From assembly GCA_025765615.1 (NCBI GenBank), contig JAIVFJ010000007.1, forward strand, positions 558,001-622,000: a stretch of 64,000 bases of DNA. The letters run 5' to 3'. A program made the position numbers and the translations under genes. Positions 35,512 through 48,126 of this stretch are shown here, one piece after another. This DNA comes from Zopfochytrium polystomum. Its lineage: Eukaryota > Chytridiomycota > Chytridiomycetes > Chytridiales > Chytridiaceae. Under the pieces are notes generated by a model, which ran no database searches, was not told the DNA's origin, and saw only the letters and a list, made by a program, of their open reading frames with translations. The number at the start of each line of letters is the position of its first letter. The stretch's first letter is position 1.

Positions 35512-38500
35512 ATACCTCCCTTCGCTAGTGCCGTGTTGATCCGCTCAGTCACCGCGTTCGCCTTACGCGCGACCCCGCCACCGCCGGCACCTTTGCCAGC
35601 ACCGGCTGCCCCGCCCTTCCCACCTCCGGCTCCCGCACCACCGGCTGCACCGTTTTTGCCAGCGCCAGCCGCGCCGCCGCTGCGTCCCGCCGCCGCCGCT
35701 CGATTCTTCCCGCCAGCCTGCGCCGTTCCTCCGGCGGCGCCTTTCGCCGCGGTGGCACCGCCAGTGGCAGCACCACCCTTGCCCGCGGCGCCCTTCGCGC
35801 CTGCAACACCGCCGCCGCCGCCCCGTCTTCCCCTTCCCGCCGCCGGCGCCGAGCGGTTTGCCCGAGCCCACGTCGACCCCGTTCTCCTTCAACGTCTCGC
35901 GCGCCTGCCGCTTCGCGATCGTCCCGACCGCCCTCTGCAACTGGTCCTTCGTCGGGCCCTTTGTCGGCAGCTTGGCCGCCGCCTGCGCTTCTTTGATGGC
36001 CTTGGGGAGGCTCTTGGCTGCTTGCACGCCTTGCTTGATTTCTGGGGGAGGGTTGTCGGTAGGTTGGCGGTGGGTGTCAGGATGGGAGGAAGAAATAGTA
36101 AAAATTAAAAAAAAACAGGTTACCTTTCGCGGCCTGAATCGCGCCTTTCGCTGCTGTCGCGGCCTCCCTGGCCCCGCGCGCCGCCGTCACGGCCCCTTTA
36201 AGCAAGCCGCCTACCGAAAGTTGATGGAAGTGTCGGGGCAGGGGGGAGGAAGGGCGGGCAAGGGTTGGAGGTTTCGGGTTATTCATCAAAAGCGAGAGAG
36301 CAACAATCTTGGGCGAGCAAGCGAGCTAACCTCCCGGCACCACCATGCCGACAGCGCCCTCGGCGACTGTCCGTCCAGCGTCCCTGAGAATTCCTGTGTG
36401 ATTGTGTGTGTGTGTATGTGTGTGTGTTGTGTCGATGGTCAACCAAATGAAAGACGCGGGAGTGTGGGAGAGGAGGCTCGGCTCATACGCACGTGCTGCG
36501 CTCTCGCCCTTGGCGATTCCCTTTCCGACGGTGATACCGGCTTCCACGGCCGTGAGGCCGGCGGCGATGGGTTTGCCGGCTGGAAGGAGAAGGAAAAAAA
36601 GGGAGTAAAAGGGTTAGTGTGGGGCAAGGGCCGAGCGGTTCGCGAGCTGAGCGTTCATGCCTCTCTGCGAAAGTGGAAATTGCCGGGTTGTACACATATA
36701 ATGCGCCGGGGCGGGATGCTGAGGGTATGGGGGAAGTGCATGCTTTACCTGGCGTGAGGTTTGCGATGGTTTGGAGGTTCTGTGATGAAGTTCATAATTC
36801 ACATTTTTAAAAAATTAGCAGTAGCCCGTAGGTACCTTCAGGTCACGTTCTGTTGATGCAAACAAAAAAAATCAGTCAGCGTCGCACTTCAGTCGGTGGA
36901 GTTTATATAAGAAACGAAAGAGCGCCTGCAACTGACCATTTGGAGCCGCCTTCTTCGCCGTGTCAAGAGCGCCTTTTCCTACGTCTTTTGCGATGGCTTT
37001 AAGGTTGCAGTGAAGACACGCAAAGAAAGGTGTCAACTTGGTGTCAAAGATTATTCATAATCGAACAAGTCCTTTACTTTTAATCGACTTTCCGTCCTTG
37101 ATGTCCTTTACGGCAGTTACGGTGGTCTTGACCGCCCCTGTGATGGCTCTCGTAACTACACCAAAGTGAAACTCAGGGTTAGACCGTTCCTCCGGGTGGG
37201 AGGCCCTCTGGTTTTATACAAGACTCGCCTGGGGTGGCATTTTCAACGACTTTCAACGCCTACGGGAAAAATGTGCAATGAATAAGCGAAAGGAGGAAAG
37301 TTGTCAGACGAAGTGCTTCATCAGTGCACTCAATGCTTGAAGTCTTGAAAACTACCTTTGGGGCGACTTTGGCGACCTAGTGGTTCGCAAAGTCGATCAA
37401 CAGCGAGTCATATGTTGCGGACAGAAAAACAAAGGGGAAAGGGTGGGACGGGATTGCTTCTACGTACCTCCTTTGCTCCCTTCTCGGCAACCTTGGCTGT
37501 CTAGAAGTTTGCGGAAGAGTATATTAGTGTAAATATTGGTGTGTAGATTCCCATTGTTTCCGACCACCCGAATGCGATTGACATTTGCACAATCGGAAAC
37601 TTACGTCCTTGGCCGCAGTCACCACGCCCTTTTGGACCGACTGTTCTGCTTTTTTTGCAACCTGGGCTGTCTGCGATTTTAATACGGATTGTGGATGTCA
37701 AAAGATTGTTTCCAGACACGGCCTCACACTCTCTCAATATCACCAATCGCAAACTTACGTCTTTAGCCGCAGTGACGACGCCATTTTGGACCGCCTGTTC
37801 TGCTTTTTTTGCAACCTGGGCTGTCTGCAATTTCGTGGGCACAAATACAAAAGTTAGTACGAATTGAATCACCGCAATATCCGTTCATGACGCACATCTT
37901 TTGCCGCAGTCACGACGCCTTGTGCAACCTAGGTTTTTTTTATTTTTTTATTGGAAGGCAACAATTCAGTCAGTGTTGTTGCGGAAAAAGAGGAAGAGAA
38001 CGGTGGAATACGAGTTCTTCAAGAACGAGCTCACCGCTTGGCCAGCATCCTTGACTCCGTCGGCTGCCTATGTGGTGTGAAAAAAAGGTGATTTGAGAAA
38101 ATGGAAGAAAGATGGGAAATTTCGATGAAGTTTGGTTCCGAAAATACCTTTTCTGCGACGTGCGCGACATCTTCTGCGGCCTGCAAGAAAAGCACGATGA
38201 GAGACAGAACGGCCAGAGAGAGGTTGCGTCGATGGCAGTCGACGAAGATGTGATGTAAATCAAAATGAGAAAACAAAAATCGAAGTACATACGTGTTGAA
38301 AAGCATGCTTTATCTTCGAAAAGATACTGCGGCGGAACAGCCCTCCCAGTTCCGGCTGGTACAAGGCCATCTCAGTCTTTTCGGGCAGAGTCGCCCCCGC
38401 CAGGTGCACGTCGCCACAAGGAAGACCTGCAGCATCTTCGGCGGAGCTCCGCTCGCAGTCAGAGACAGCGACGGCGGCGACGGTCGCCGAAGCGGCTGCC

Positions 38501-38649
38501 AAAACGACAAGCACCGCTAGGAGGGAGAGAACGCGGCGGGGAGTGCAAAGCTGCTTGGAATGCTGGCGATCGGCGGCAACCGCACTTCTAGGCTCGACCA
38601 AGGTGCCGGCGCCGGCTCCAGGCTGCCGTGATTGCAGTGGACCTGTCAT

Positions 38650-38953
38650 TTGGGACAGGGGGGACACTTGCAGAAGAAGAAGGCGGGGCTCGCTCGCCGG
38701 TCGACGGAAGGGAGTGGGGGGTGGCTGTTGTTCGGGGGGCGGCCGAGTTTGAGGTTGAGGGCGAGAGGCAAGAGGCGTCGGCGGGGGCGGCGGCGGAGTC
38801 AGTTATTGGTTGTTCCTTGGGTGTGTTTGGTGGAACGATATTTATTTCTGATGAGGCGGAAAAGGGCAATAGCAAATCTCGAAGCAGTGTCCAGACGTGG
38901 CGGGCTGAGCGCGCTCTGTCGCTGGGGTGCTGTCGTGCCGATTCTTTTGGCCC

Positions 38954-39029
<76 letters not shown>

Positions 39030-39971
39030 CTCAGCCAACACCAAAGTGAATCCGAGGCCCCGTCGGGGACTGCCAAAAAGGAAATAAACGTCAGCCCTCG
39101 CTCCATGCGCGACTTCCGCGTGGTGCGGGCATCACATCGGCAACCGAGAAAGCTTTCCAACTCGCCATATTTAAACGCGGCAGGTCTGCCAGTGTGTCTG
39201 TCTGTCTGTCTGCCTGCCATCCTATCCCTCATCCACACACACACACACACACACACACATGCTTTTTTTCGCCGGCTTCACGCTTTCGGCAGGAAACTCA
39301 CCCAGCCGACGGCATTCGACTAAAATCACAACCTCAGACACTGCGTTCAGAAATATATGGAGCAAGCAACCAAATGGCTTAGCCATGACCACGTGCACTC
39401 CTCCTGAGGAGCTAGCTACCTGAAGCCGTTGAAGCGCAAGCGTGTGCCACGACTAGACCTCCACGCCCGCTGGCTCTCAAGAGCAGAAGACATAACAATA
39501 CCACTCTTTGGCCGCTTTTGATCAGCCGCCAGAGATCATTGCATCGATGGCAACCGTCTATCGTGGCTCTGTTCCAAAGGGTAGTCCTATTCTAAATCTG
39601 ATCGCGGCATGTGGGTTGGTGATTGGACCCGACCCTGACAACGGTCGAGAAGTGCATTTGGATGCCTTTGCCGTTGCGAGGACCGGCACTGGGCCATTTT
39701 GTTTCACGGCCACCCCGCCTTGGGGCGTCGTAGCCAAGCGTTCCGGCCACACACACACACACACACACACACAAGCCCCCATTTGGACATTAAACACGCA
39801 CCATGGCCTGAGTGGAAAGTCGAAGAAACGGGAAAGTCTTGCAAGAGAGATGTACAAGAAAGAACAATAAAAAGAAAGAAGAATCCCCTCCAGTACTCGA
39901 CAAGCGACAGAATGAAAAAAGCAACCCGATCCCAAACTAAAGCATAAGTGACACTCCCCATCCCGACCCCC
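38650..39971. other. Upstream region of A3 and 3' flank of A4
   Basis: Holds (TC)n at about 38957-39026, roughly 310 bp before the A3 start codon, and (CA)n tracts at about 39234-39259 and 39750-39772. No gene or tRNA is supported. Confidence 0.55.
38957..39026. repeat. (TC)n microsatellite upstream of A3
   Basis: About 70 bases of nearly pure TC repeat. Confidence 0.95.
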
Positions 39972-42900
39972 TCACTTCTTCTTGCCTCCTCCCCCTCCTC
40001 CGCCCCCAGCTGGCTTTGCTGCAGCAGCAGCAGGCTTTGCCGCTGCCTGCTGCTGCTTTGGCGCGGCCGCCTGCTGCTTTGGCGCGGCCGCCTGCTGCTT
40101 CGTGGCCGCCTGCTGTTGCTTTGGAGCCGTTTGCGGCTTCTGCGCTGGCGCCTTCGCCGCAGTACCGCCCTCCACCACCGCCTCTCGCAGGGGTTTTCGA
40201 CCCGCCACCGCCACCGCCACCGCCGCCACCGCCCACCGTTTCCGCGCGCAGGAGTCGTCTTGGCCGCTTGCGCTCCACCAGTGCTTCCCCCGTCCTGCGC
40301 TGCCGCCGCCGTTGCCGCCCCCAACCCCGGCCTTGCGCAGCGCCTCCTTGTCCCTTCCCTCCGCCTCCGCCGCCCCCGCCTCCGCCACCGCGCGCCGGCG
40401 CCGCAGCTGATGTCTTGCCGCCCCCACCGCCTCCTCCACCACGCGCAGCCGGTTGCGTCTTTCCACCGCCGCCGCCGCCGCGAGCCGTCGCCGCAGCGGG
40501 TGCCTTATTGCCGCCGCCTCCCTTGGCACCACCTCCACCGGCCTTGGCGGCAGTTCCACCCACCGCCACCGCCGCCGCGCGCGCGGTCCCTCCGCCACCA
40601 GCACCTTTCCCAGCTGCGGCAGCGGGTGCCTTACCACCACCACCTCCTCCCTTACCGCCGCCGGCTCCACCACCGCCGCCCCCGCCACCTCGCGCGGTTT
40701 GAGTCTTTGCAGCGCCACCAGCCTTTCCGGCAGCCCCACCTCCGCCGCGCGCCGCCCCGCCGCCTCCAGTACCTGCTGCCTTGCCTCCACCTCCTCCCTT
40801 GCCGCCTCCGGCTCCACCGCCACCGCCACCGCGTGCGCTTTGAGTCTTGGCGGCGCCGCCGCCGCCAGCCTTACCGGCAGCCCCACCGCCACCCGCCGCC
40901 ACGCGCAGACCCACCGCCACCCGCGCCTTTGCCAGCACCACCACCACCGCCTCCGCGAGCCGTCGCCGCGGCTGGAGCCTTGCTGCCACCACCTCCCTTT
41001 CCACCTCCTCCACCGCCTCCAGCCTTGGCTGCAGCCCCACCACCACCGCCGCGAGCGGTCCCACCGCCACCAGCACCTTGCCGGCACCGGTCGCGCCGCT
41101 TCCTTTCCGGCTCCACCGCCGCCGCCGCCGCCGCGCGCCGCCTGTGTCTTGCCTCCTCCTCCTCCGGCAGCCTTGCCGGCAGCTGTGCCGCCTCCACCGC
41201 GTGCTGTCGCTGCAGCCGGCGGCCTTGCCACCCTCCTCCCCTGCCACCTCCGCCGCCGGCCCCGCCGCCTCCACCGCCGCCGCCGCGCGCAGTTTGAGTC
41301 TTTCCGCCGACTCCGGCGGCCTTACCTCCAGCTGCACCGCCACCGCCGCCGCCTTTTTCCGCCGGAAGTTGTGCCGCCGCCGCGTCCGCCAGTCACAGCA
41401 GCTGTCTTACCGACCCCGCCTCCACTCTTACCACCACCGCCCCCCCGCACCTTTGCCAGCGCCGGCTGCAACCGCTGCCGCCACCAGCTCCCCCTTTGCC
41501 ACCGCCAGCACCACCGCCTGCACCACGAGCCTTTACCGCACCGCCGCCACCAGCCTTCGCGGCAGTCCCACTGGCACCTGCACCTGCTGCCTTGCCTCCA
41601 CCTCCTCCCTTACCACCGCCGGCCCCAGCTCCACCACCCATCCGCCACCGCGCGCCGTTTGGGTCTTTCCGCCTCCTCCTGCAGCCTTGCCGCCACCTCA
41701 CCGCCACCCGCGCCTTTGCCGGCACCACTAACCGACGCCTCCACGAGCCGTCGTTGCGGCTGGACCCTTGCTGCCACCAGCTCCCTTGGCACCTCCGCCA
41801 CCGCCCCCAGCCTTGGCTGCAGCACCACCACCCCGCCCGCCGCGTGGTCCCACCGCCACCTGCAGCTTTGCCGGCAACCGGTACCCGCCGCCTCCTTTTC
41901 CTGCACCACTGCCGCCGCCGCCGCCGCCTTTGCCACCGGCAGCTCCGCCGCCGCCACGTCCACCAGTCGCAGCAGTCGCCTTGCCGCCACCAGCTCCGGC
42001 CTTGCCCCCTCCGGCACCACCGCCGATCCCTCCGCGCGCAGTTTGCGTCTTCCCGCCGCCTCCGGCCGCCTTTCCTCAGCAGCTCCCCCCGCCACCGGCA
42101 CCAGTCGCGCCCGCCGCCGCCGCGTCCGTTCGCAGCGGCTGGTGCCCTGCCTCCTGTCTTGCCTCCCTTCGCCAGCGCCGTGGTTGATCCGCTCAGTCGC
42201 CGCGTTTCGCCTTTCGCGCGACCCCGCCACCGCCGCTTTTGCCAGCACCAGCTGCGCCTCCGCCACCGCGTCCCGCCGGCCGCGGCTGCTGGAGTCTTGC
42301 CGCCTGGCACCGCCGCCTCGCGCAGTCTGCGTCTTTCCTGCTCCCCCTCCACCGGCCTTTGCAGCGGCCGCAGCACCACCGCCGCCTTTGCCAGCACCGG
42401 CCGCAACAAACCCTTTCCACCTCCAGTGGCCTGCACCACCGCCTCCGCCGCGGGCCGTTTTGTGTCTTCCCGCCGCCGACGCCCGCCGCCAGCACCGCGT
42501 CCCGCAGTCGTGGCGGGTGCCTTCCCGCCGGCCGCCTCCACCGACGCCGCGGGCCGTCGTTGTCTTGCCTGCGCCGGCGCCGCCGGCCTTGGTCCCGCCG
42601 GCTGCACCACCGCCGCGAGGGGTCCCGCCGCCGCCAGCTCCGCCGCCGCCGCCGCCGCCTCGTCCGGCTGCCGTAGCCTGTGTCTTGCCGCCACCTGTGC
42701 CCTTGACGCCTCCCGTTCCGGTTCCGGCCGCGCCGCCGCCGCCGCCGCGCGCGCTGTTTGCTTTGCTCCACCGCCAGCTCCTTTGCCGGCCCCAGCCGCG
42801 CCGCCGCCGCCGCGAGCCGTCCCGCCTGCAGTTGTCTTGCCACCTCCTGCTCCCTTGCCGCCACCGGCTCCAGCTCCTGCTCCGGCTCCGGCCACACCGC

Positions 42901-45882
42901 TGCCGCCCCCGCGTCGTTTTGCTTCGCTCCGCCGCCACCCGTCCCGCCGCCGGCGCCGCGTGCCGTCGTCGCGGCAGGTGTCTTGCCGCCAGCCGTTCCT
43001 TTGCCGCCTCCGGTTCCAGCCCCGGCGCCGCCGCTCCGCCGCCGCGGGCGACTGGCGTCTTTCCTGCACCTGCTGCAACCACCAGCCTTGCCGCCGGCAG
43101 CCCCACCACCGCCGCCAGCACCGTTCTTGGCCACCCGCCGCCGCTGCGACAAGCCTGAGCCTTCCCGCCGGCCTGCGTCTTTCCTCCGCCAGCAGCAGCA
43201 GCTCCCTTCCCGGCACCCGCCGCGGCTGCTCCCTTCGCGCCGTTTGCCGCCCCCGGTCTTGCCGCCTCCGCCCTTCCCGCCGCCGTTACCGCCGGCTCCA
43301 AGTGGCTTCCCCGACCCGACGTCGACCCCGTTCTCCTTCAACGTCTCGCGCGCCTGCCGCTTCGCGATCGTCCCGACCGCCCGCTGCACCTGGTCCTTCG
43401 TCGGGCCCTTTGTCGGCAGTTTGGCGGCGGCTTGCGCTTCTTTCACAGCTTTGGGAAGGGTTTTTCACGGCCTGAACGCCTTGCTTGATTTCTGGGTTTA
43501 GGGGCGGCGGGGGGTTAGCGACGTCGAAGAGAGGGTAGGGGGCAACAACGTACCTCTCGCGGCCTGAACTGCGCCCTTTGCTGCTTGCGCGGCCTCTTTG
43601 GCACCGCGCGCCGCCGTTAAAGCGCCTTTGAGCGCTCCACCTTTGGGAAAGGTCGGGAAGAGGATAAAGGGTTTAGCAAAGGGCTGCAGTTACCAGGTTA
43701 ACGCGGTTCCTACCTCCCGGCACGACCATGCCGACGGCACCCTCGGCCACTGTTTTTCCGGCGTCCTTGAGGATCCCTGTGTTACGTATGAGTGTGTTTT
43801 GGGGGCATTGGAAGTCAGCGACGGCAAATCCAGAAGGGAGAATTGCAAGTTGTCGAGGTGGGGCTCACGCACTTCCAGCGCTCTCGCCCTTGGCGATGCC
43901 CTTGGCGACCGTGACGCCGGCCTGCACGGCCGTGAGGCCGGCCGCGATGGGTTTGCCGACTAGAATAATGTTGAGAAAACGAGGGAGGGGTTCGTTAGTT
44001 TCGGGTTTGATAGTTGACTGGAAAATATTTACGTAGAATGGGTTGAGTTTGGAGGGGGGGGATCGGGGGCAGGGTGAAGGCTGCGCCAAGGGGGGTTACC
44101 TGGCGTGAGGTTTGCGATGGTTTGGAGGTTCTAAAACGTGTAAGGTTCAATTAGCACCCCTGGACTGCCCCAGGAATGACTGAGAAGACGATCGAGATAC
44201 CTTCAAGTCTCGTTCTGTTGATGCGGAGAATGAATCAGTCATCGTCAAAACTTTCAGGCGGGTGGAGTTTTTGATGAACGAGAAAAAAAGTCTGACCATT
44301 TGGAGCGGCCTTCTTTGCCGTGTCGAGAACGCCTTTTCCAACGTCTTTTGCGATCGCTTTTGATGTGGGAAAGAATGGAAGTGGAGTTAAAGAGCTGTAG
44401 AAGGGGAAGTGTCTTTTCTTACTTTTAATGGACTTTCCGTCCTTGATATCCTTTACAGCAGTCACGGTCGTCTTGACCGCGCCGGTGATGGCTCTCGTAA
44501 CTGCAACCGATGTGTGAACTCCGAGTTAGGGCCGCAACTTTGTTGCCAGAGAAGGGGAAAGCGCAAAATTCCGCTTTTTGCTCGAGTCTCACCTGGCGTC
44601 GCGTTTTCAACGGTTTTCAACACCTAAGAATTCGACCGGGGCCAACGGTGCAGGAAAAGAGATCAAAAGCTATTTTGCGCACTCGCCGGCAAGATGAAAG
44701 TATACTGCGGGGAAAAAAACTCTCTAGTTACCTTTGGAGCAACTTTGGCGACCTGCGGTTCGCAAAGACGATCAATCGAGGTTAATGACTGGGTGCGAAC
44801 AACAGAGGGGGGGTGATGGGCTCACCTCTTTGCTCCCTTTTCAGCAACCTTGGCGGTCTAGAGTATGCGACAAGGTTATTACTGAGCTTCTTCCAGCACC
44901 CGCATGATCAAACTTACTTCTTTGGCCGCGGTGACGACGCCCTTTGGACCGTCTGTTCTGCTTTTATTACCGCAACTTTGGCCGTCTGGAGTTGCGCGTG
45001 CGCCGAACGACGGAATGTTGATGTCAGAAGGCTGTTTGCAGGAACACGCAAATGGCTCAACTATTTTCTCACGATTCCAACTACCCCGCCTTCACCGCAT
45101 GACCCACTCATGACTCACTTCTTTTGCCGCAGTGACGACGCCTTGCGCAACCTGAAGGATTTTGGAAACGAGGTTATCGTTCAGCAAGCACGCGGGGACA
45201 GCAAAGAGCGAGATTCGACTTTGTTCCGGAGCGGGAGTGCACCTTTTGACCAGCGTCCTTTACTCCCTCCACGGCCTAGGTGGTGAAAGAAACGAAATCA
45301 GAGAGAAGGAACGAAGGTGTTATCTTTGTAAGTTCAAAGTTTGAAACGAACCTTTTCTCCGACGTTCTTGATCGCGTCACCGGCCTGGAAAGAAACAACG
45401 ATGGCGGGAATGGAAGGGTGGGCGTCAGCGGCGGTGGCGGTGATGGCAAAGGGAGAGTATATCGAAACGGAATGAGCAAGAACGCAAAAAAAGGTACCTT
45501 TTCAAAGGCATGCTTCATCTTTGTGAAGATGCTTTTCCGGCGGAACAGCCTTCCAAGTTCTGGCTGGTACAACGCCAGCTCTGTGTTTGCGGAGGGCGGG
45601 GTCACCGCCGCGGGAGTTGTCTCACCGCCGATTTGGTCGGACGCCGCCGCCACAAAGAGAGGCACCATGACACCCTCTGCCGGCGCGGCCCTCTCGCCGC
45701 GATCCGACACGGCGAGAGCGGCGGCGGGCGGCGACATTCGCCGCGACGGCCGCCAGAACGGCGAGCACCGCCAGGAGGGACAGGACGCGGCGGGGGATGC
45801 GGAGCTGGCGAGTGTCGGCGCATCTCAGGTCGGCGGGGACGCCGGGCTCCGGCCGCCGCGATTGAGCGGAGGGCTCGGTCAT
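39972..45882 (-). CDS. Micro-exon 11-mer-repeat/Gly-rich protein, copy A4 (frame-broken)
   Basis: Exons: 45882-45498, 45384-45352, 45275-45243, 45151-45119, 44985-44918, 44857-44826, 44752-44732, 44623-44593, 44500-44423, 44356-44297, 44214-44201, 44130-44100, 43959-43873, 43776-43714, 43640-43554, and a last exon 43491-39972. Exon order and sizes follow A5. Exon 1 has the hydrophobic VLSLLAVLAVLAAVAAN and ELALYQPELGRLFRRKSIF. Frame damage: exon 1 is 385 nt (one extra base in a GCC-rich run), exon 5 is 68 nt, exon 6 is 32 nt (expected 33), the last exon has an extra A near 43470, and the Gly-rich tail changes frame several times. The stop after GGGGKKK is at 39972. Long stretches of the tail (for example 42567-42745) are nearly identical to A5. 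Either a young pseudogene or an active gene with assembly indels. Confidence 0.72.
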
Positions 45883-46790
45883 TTGAGGGGCGGTTGGGGC
45901 GTGCAACACAGTTGTTGTTGCACTCGGTGGGGGGGGGGGCGGAGATCTGCTGCGGGTGAAGACGACGACGTCGACGACGGGGAGGTGGGTTGCTGTAGGT
46001 AGGTGGAGCGTAAGGGCCAGCGGGCGAGGGCGGCGAGGGAAGTGAGTGAGTGAGTGGGTCCGCGGGCGGAGTCGGGTTTTAATTTTTTTAATTTTTTTTT
46101 ATTTTTTCTTTGAAATTCAATCACGGTTGTATTTATACGTTTCTGTTTTTGGTTAACTGTTGGCGGAAAAAGCCGCGGTTACGTCCCGGTGATTGGGTGG
46201 GTTGATTGTGTCTTGCGGTGGCAGGCGGCTCTGTCGGGGGCCCTGTCGTCCAAGGTTCTACCACTGTTCTGCGTGCACCTGTCTGTCTGACTGTTTGCGC
46301 TCGACCTCCTTCCTTCACATGTGTAAATCTCCCCACTGTGCTCTGTCTGTCTCTGTCTCTGTCCCTGTCTCTGTCTATCTGTCTCTCTCTGTCTCTCTCT
46401 GTCCTCTCTCTCTTTCCTGTTTCCGTTCTCCATTCTCGAGTGCTCAGCCCAAAATCGAGAATCCCGTCAGTCTGTCTCGCCCTCTGTCGGAGGAATCTTT
46501 CTTGTAGTTGTTCTGTGTCTCCTTACATTTCAATTCTGGCCTGGCTGAGCACACACTCTGTTTTCTGTGTGTGCCGGGGGGAGCTCGGCTTTAGCGGAAT
46601 GGACCGAAGAGGCGGGACTGGCTAGTAAACACTACTGGCCCAAAAACGGAGGGTCGTCCAACACAACACAACACAACAACAACAGCCCATCTGCATCTAT
46701 ACGAGTCGATTCCAGATCCTTGGCATTCTTGACGCATTCGCGTCGGACGCGAAACCGACTGAAGGGTTAGGCTGCGGCCGCTGGGAGCGG
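45883..46790. other. Upstream region of A4, CT-rich
   Basis: A CT/TCTG-rich stretch lies at about 46335-46425, roughly 450-540 bp before the A4 start. No gene is supported. Confidence 0.5.
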
Positions 46791-46936
46791 GTGGCGGTGG
46801 GAGGGCGAAGGCGGATGCGGAGCTGGGAGCAGGAGGAGGCGCAGGAGGAGTTGGTGGTGGTGGTGGTGGCACTAAGAAGGCATCCCCGCCGTGTGTTGCG
46901 AAGTGTTAGTGAGAAGGATAAAGAGGGAGAGTGTAG

Positions 46937-47563
46937 ACCGGGAGGGACAGCACAAACAGGAGATAGACCAGGACGACCAAAAAAAAAAAAAAATCGATTG
47001 GGAGCGTTTTGGACAAGTCAAACTGGAACACCCTTGCCCGTCGCAGCCATGGACAGCAATCCTGCAAGCGCAGCGTCTGGTACACGAGGAGGTCGAGCGG
47101 CTCGAGGACCTGATCTCATGCAGCCCATGAAGACGGTAGCACCCCCGCTTTTATCCCCATTTTTTGTTCTCAGGGGGGGTGACTTGTTTTGTGGCTCAAC
47201 GATCGTTCCCGGCTCACATCCCCACTCTTTGCGACTGCGCAGCACCGAAAAAAGATTTGCGGATGTTCGAGCGCGTAAGTTTGTTTTCCCCCGAACTCTT
47301 TTTGGCCTGATGAGGAGGCTGTCATTGTACCCGCTTCTTTTTTCCCATTTTTCCAACTTTTGCACGTTTATGCCCTTCCCGAATGGCCAGTGTGGGAAAA
47401 GCTCACGGCGCAGGAAAAGGCGGAGGCGTTCAAGGCTGAAGCGATGGAGGAGTTCGAATCAACAAGAAGACCTTTGACGGTATGTGTCGAGGTTCCTTTT
47501 TCTGTTTTTTTTTTTTTTGGATCGTTGGGATCGAAAGTTTTCATATCAACAGTGGCACGATAG
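46937..47563 (+). CDS. Fragment of an unidentified intron-containing gene
   Basis: Low-confidence call. One stretch (46990-47110) encodes DWERFGQVKLEHP followed by an amphipathic LVHEEVERLEDLI. A candidate exon at 47241-47272 (after gcgcag, before gtaagt) joins in phase to 47392-47479, giving RFADVRALWEKLTAQEKAEA and then an acidic helix ending in RRPLT. The donor gtatgt follows, and an acceptor near 47551 would add WHDRLGK. Codon use and residue mix look unlike the Gly-rich family. The frame then runs into antisense family-A remnant sequence at about 47578, so the gene seems to be cut there. No family is recognised. Confidence 0.35.
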
Positions 47564-47577
47564 GCTGGGCAAAGTTA

Positions 47578-47735
47578 GGTTGGGGCGACTTTGGCGACCT
47601 TCGGTGTATTGCGAAGACGATCAATCAATCGAGAGTACAAACGAAGTAAATGAGAGAAAAAGAAAGGAGTTATGGTGCGGGGTTACTTGCGGCCCGGCCC
47701 TTTTCAGCAACCTTTGCTGTATGCAGGTATCGGTT
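47578..47735 (-). pseudogene. Family A micro-exon remnant
   Basis: Minus-strand matches to two family exons: the 21-nt VAKVAPK exon at about 47579-47601 and, upstream in gene orientation, a degenerate TAKVAEKG exon at about 47690-47728. The splice sites are damaged and no flanking exons are seen. It is a leftover of another copy between A4 and A5. Confidence 0.6.
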
Positions 47736-48126
47736 AGATATCACAGCTGTTGAGCTGTCTGCATCGATCAAATTAAGCAGTCTTCGTTGTTTTTGCATTC
47801 GCACACTGCTTTTTTTCCGTTGGCTCCGTCCGAGGATATTTTCCGAACCAGGCTGAGTCGCCAATTACCGGTCTATGAAAACAAGTGAGAACTTGACTAA
47901 TCGTGATTACGGCTCCTCGAAGCAAGCTGCTATGTTGACCAGAAAAAAAACGTCGCACCCAAGATTTACACGCGAAAGGATGAAGAAAAAGAAAACGCTC
48001 CCGTGCAAATGCAAACAAGCAACAGTAAGAAGCAGCAACGACACGAAGTAACAGGGCAAACCAAAGCAAGGCAACACAACCGCCAAGGCACAATCGAAAT
48101 AGACGTTAGACCTCCTTCCCCACTCT
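47736..48126. other. Intergenic 3' flank of A5
   Basis: No supported feature. Confidence 0.5.

Larger units (their letters stand above)
29309..38649 (-). pseudogene. Micro-exon 11-mer-repeat/Gly-rich protein, copy A3, disrupted by a copia element
   Basis: Exons: 38649-38293, 38180-38148, 38067-38035, 37928-37896, 37824-37759, 37670-37605, 37500-37468, 37376-37356, 37259-37229, 37155-37078, 36996-36937, 36849-36836, 36779-36749, 36579-36493, 36393-36331, 36210-36124, and a last exon from 36041. Phases agree throughout. The first exon has a hydrophobic segment (VLSLLAVLVVLAAASATVAAV) and ALYQPELGGLFRRSIF. The 66-nt exon encoding TAQVAKKAEQ plus an 11-mer containing GVVTAAKD is present twice in tandem (37605-37670 and 37759-37824). 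The donor after 37229 is GC (GCGAGT). The last exon shifts frame near 35830, is interrupted at 35511 by the Ty1/copia element and resumes at 30414. It ends with the usual GGGGKKK and stop at 29309. The N-terminal part could still be expressed as a truncated protein. Confidence 0.78.

Noticed and set aside
39300..39960. A tRNA gene in the A3-A4 intergenic region
   Set aside because: I could not fold a cloverleaf or find convincing A and B boxes by eye here or in the other intergenic gaps.
41393..43475. Overlapping long ORFs on both strands in the A4 tail as separate Arg-rich or Pro-rich proteins
   Set aside because: They are frame shadows of the Gly-rich repeat. The family frame can be followed by the KTQTARGGGG-type motif across indels.
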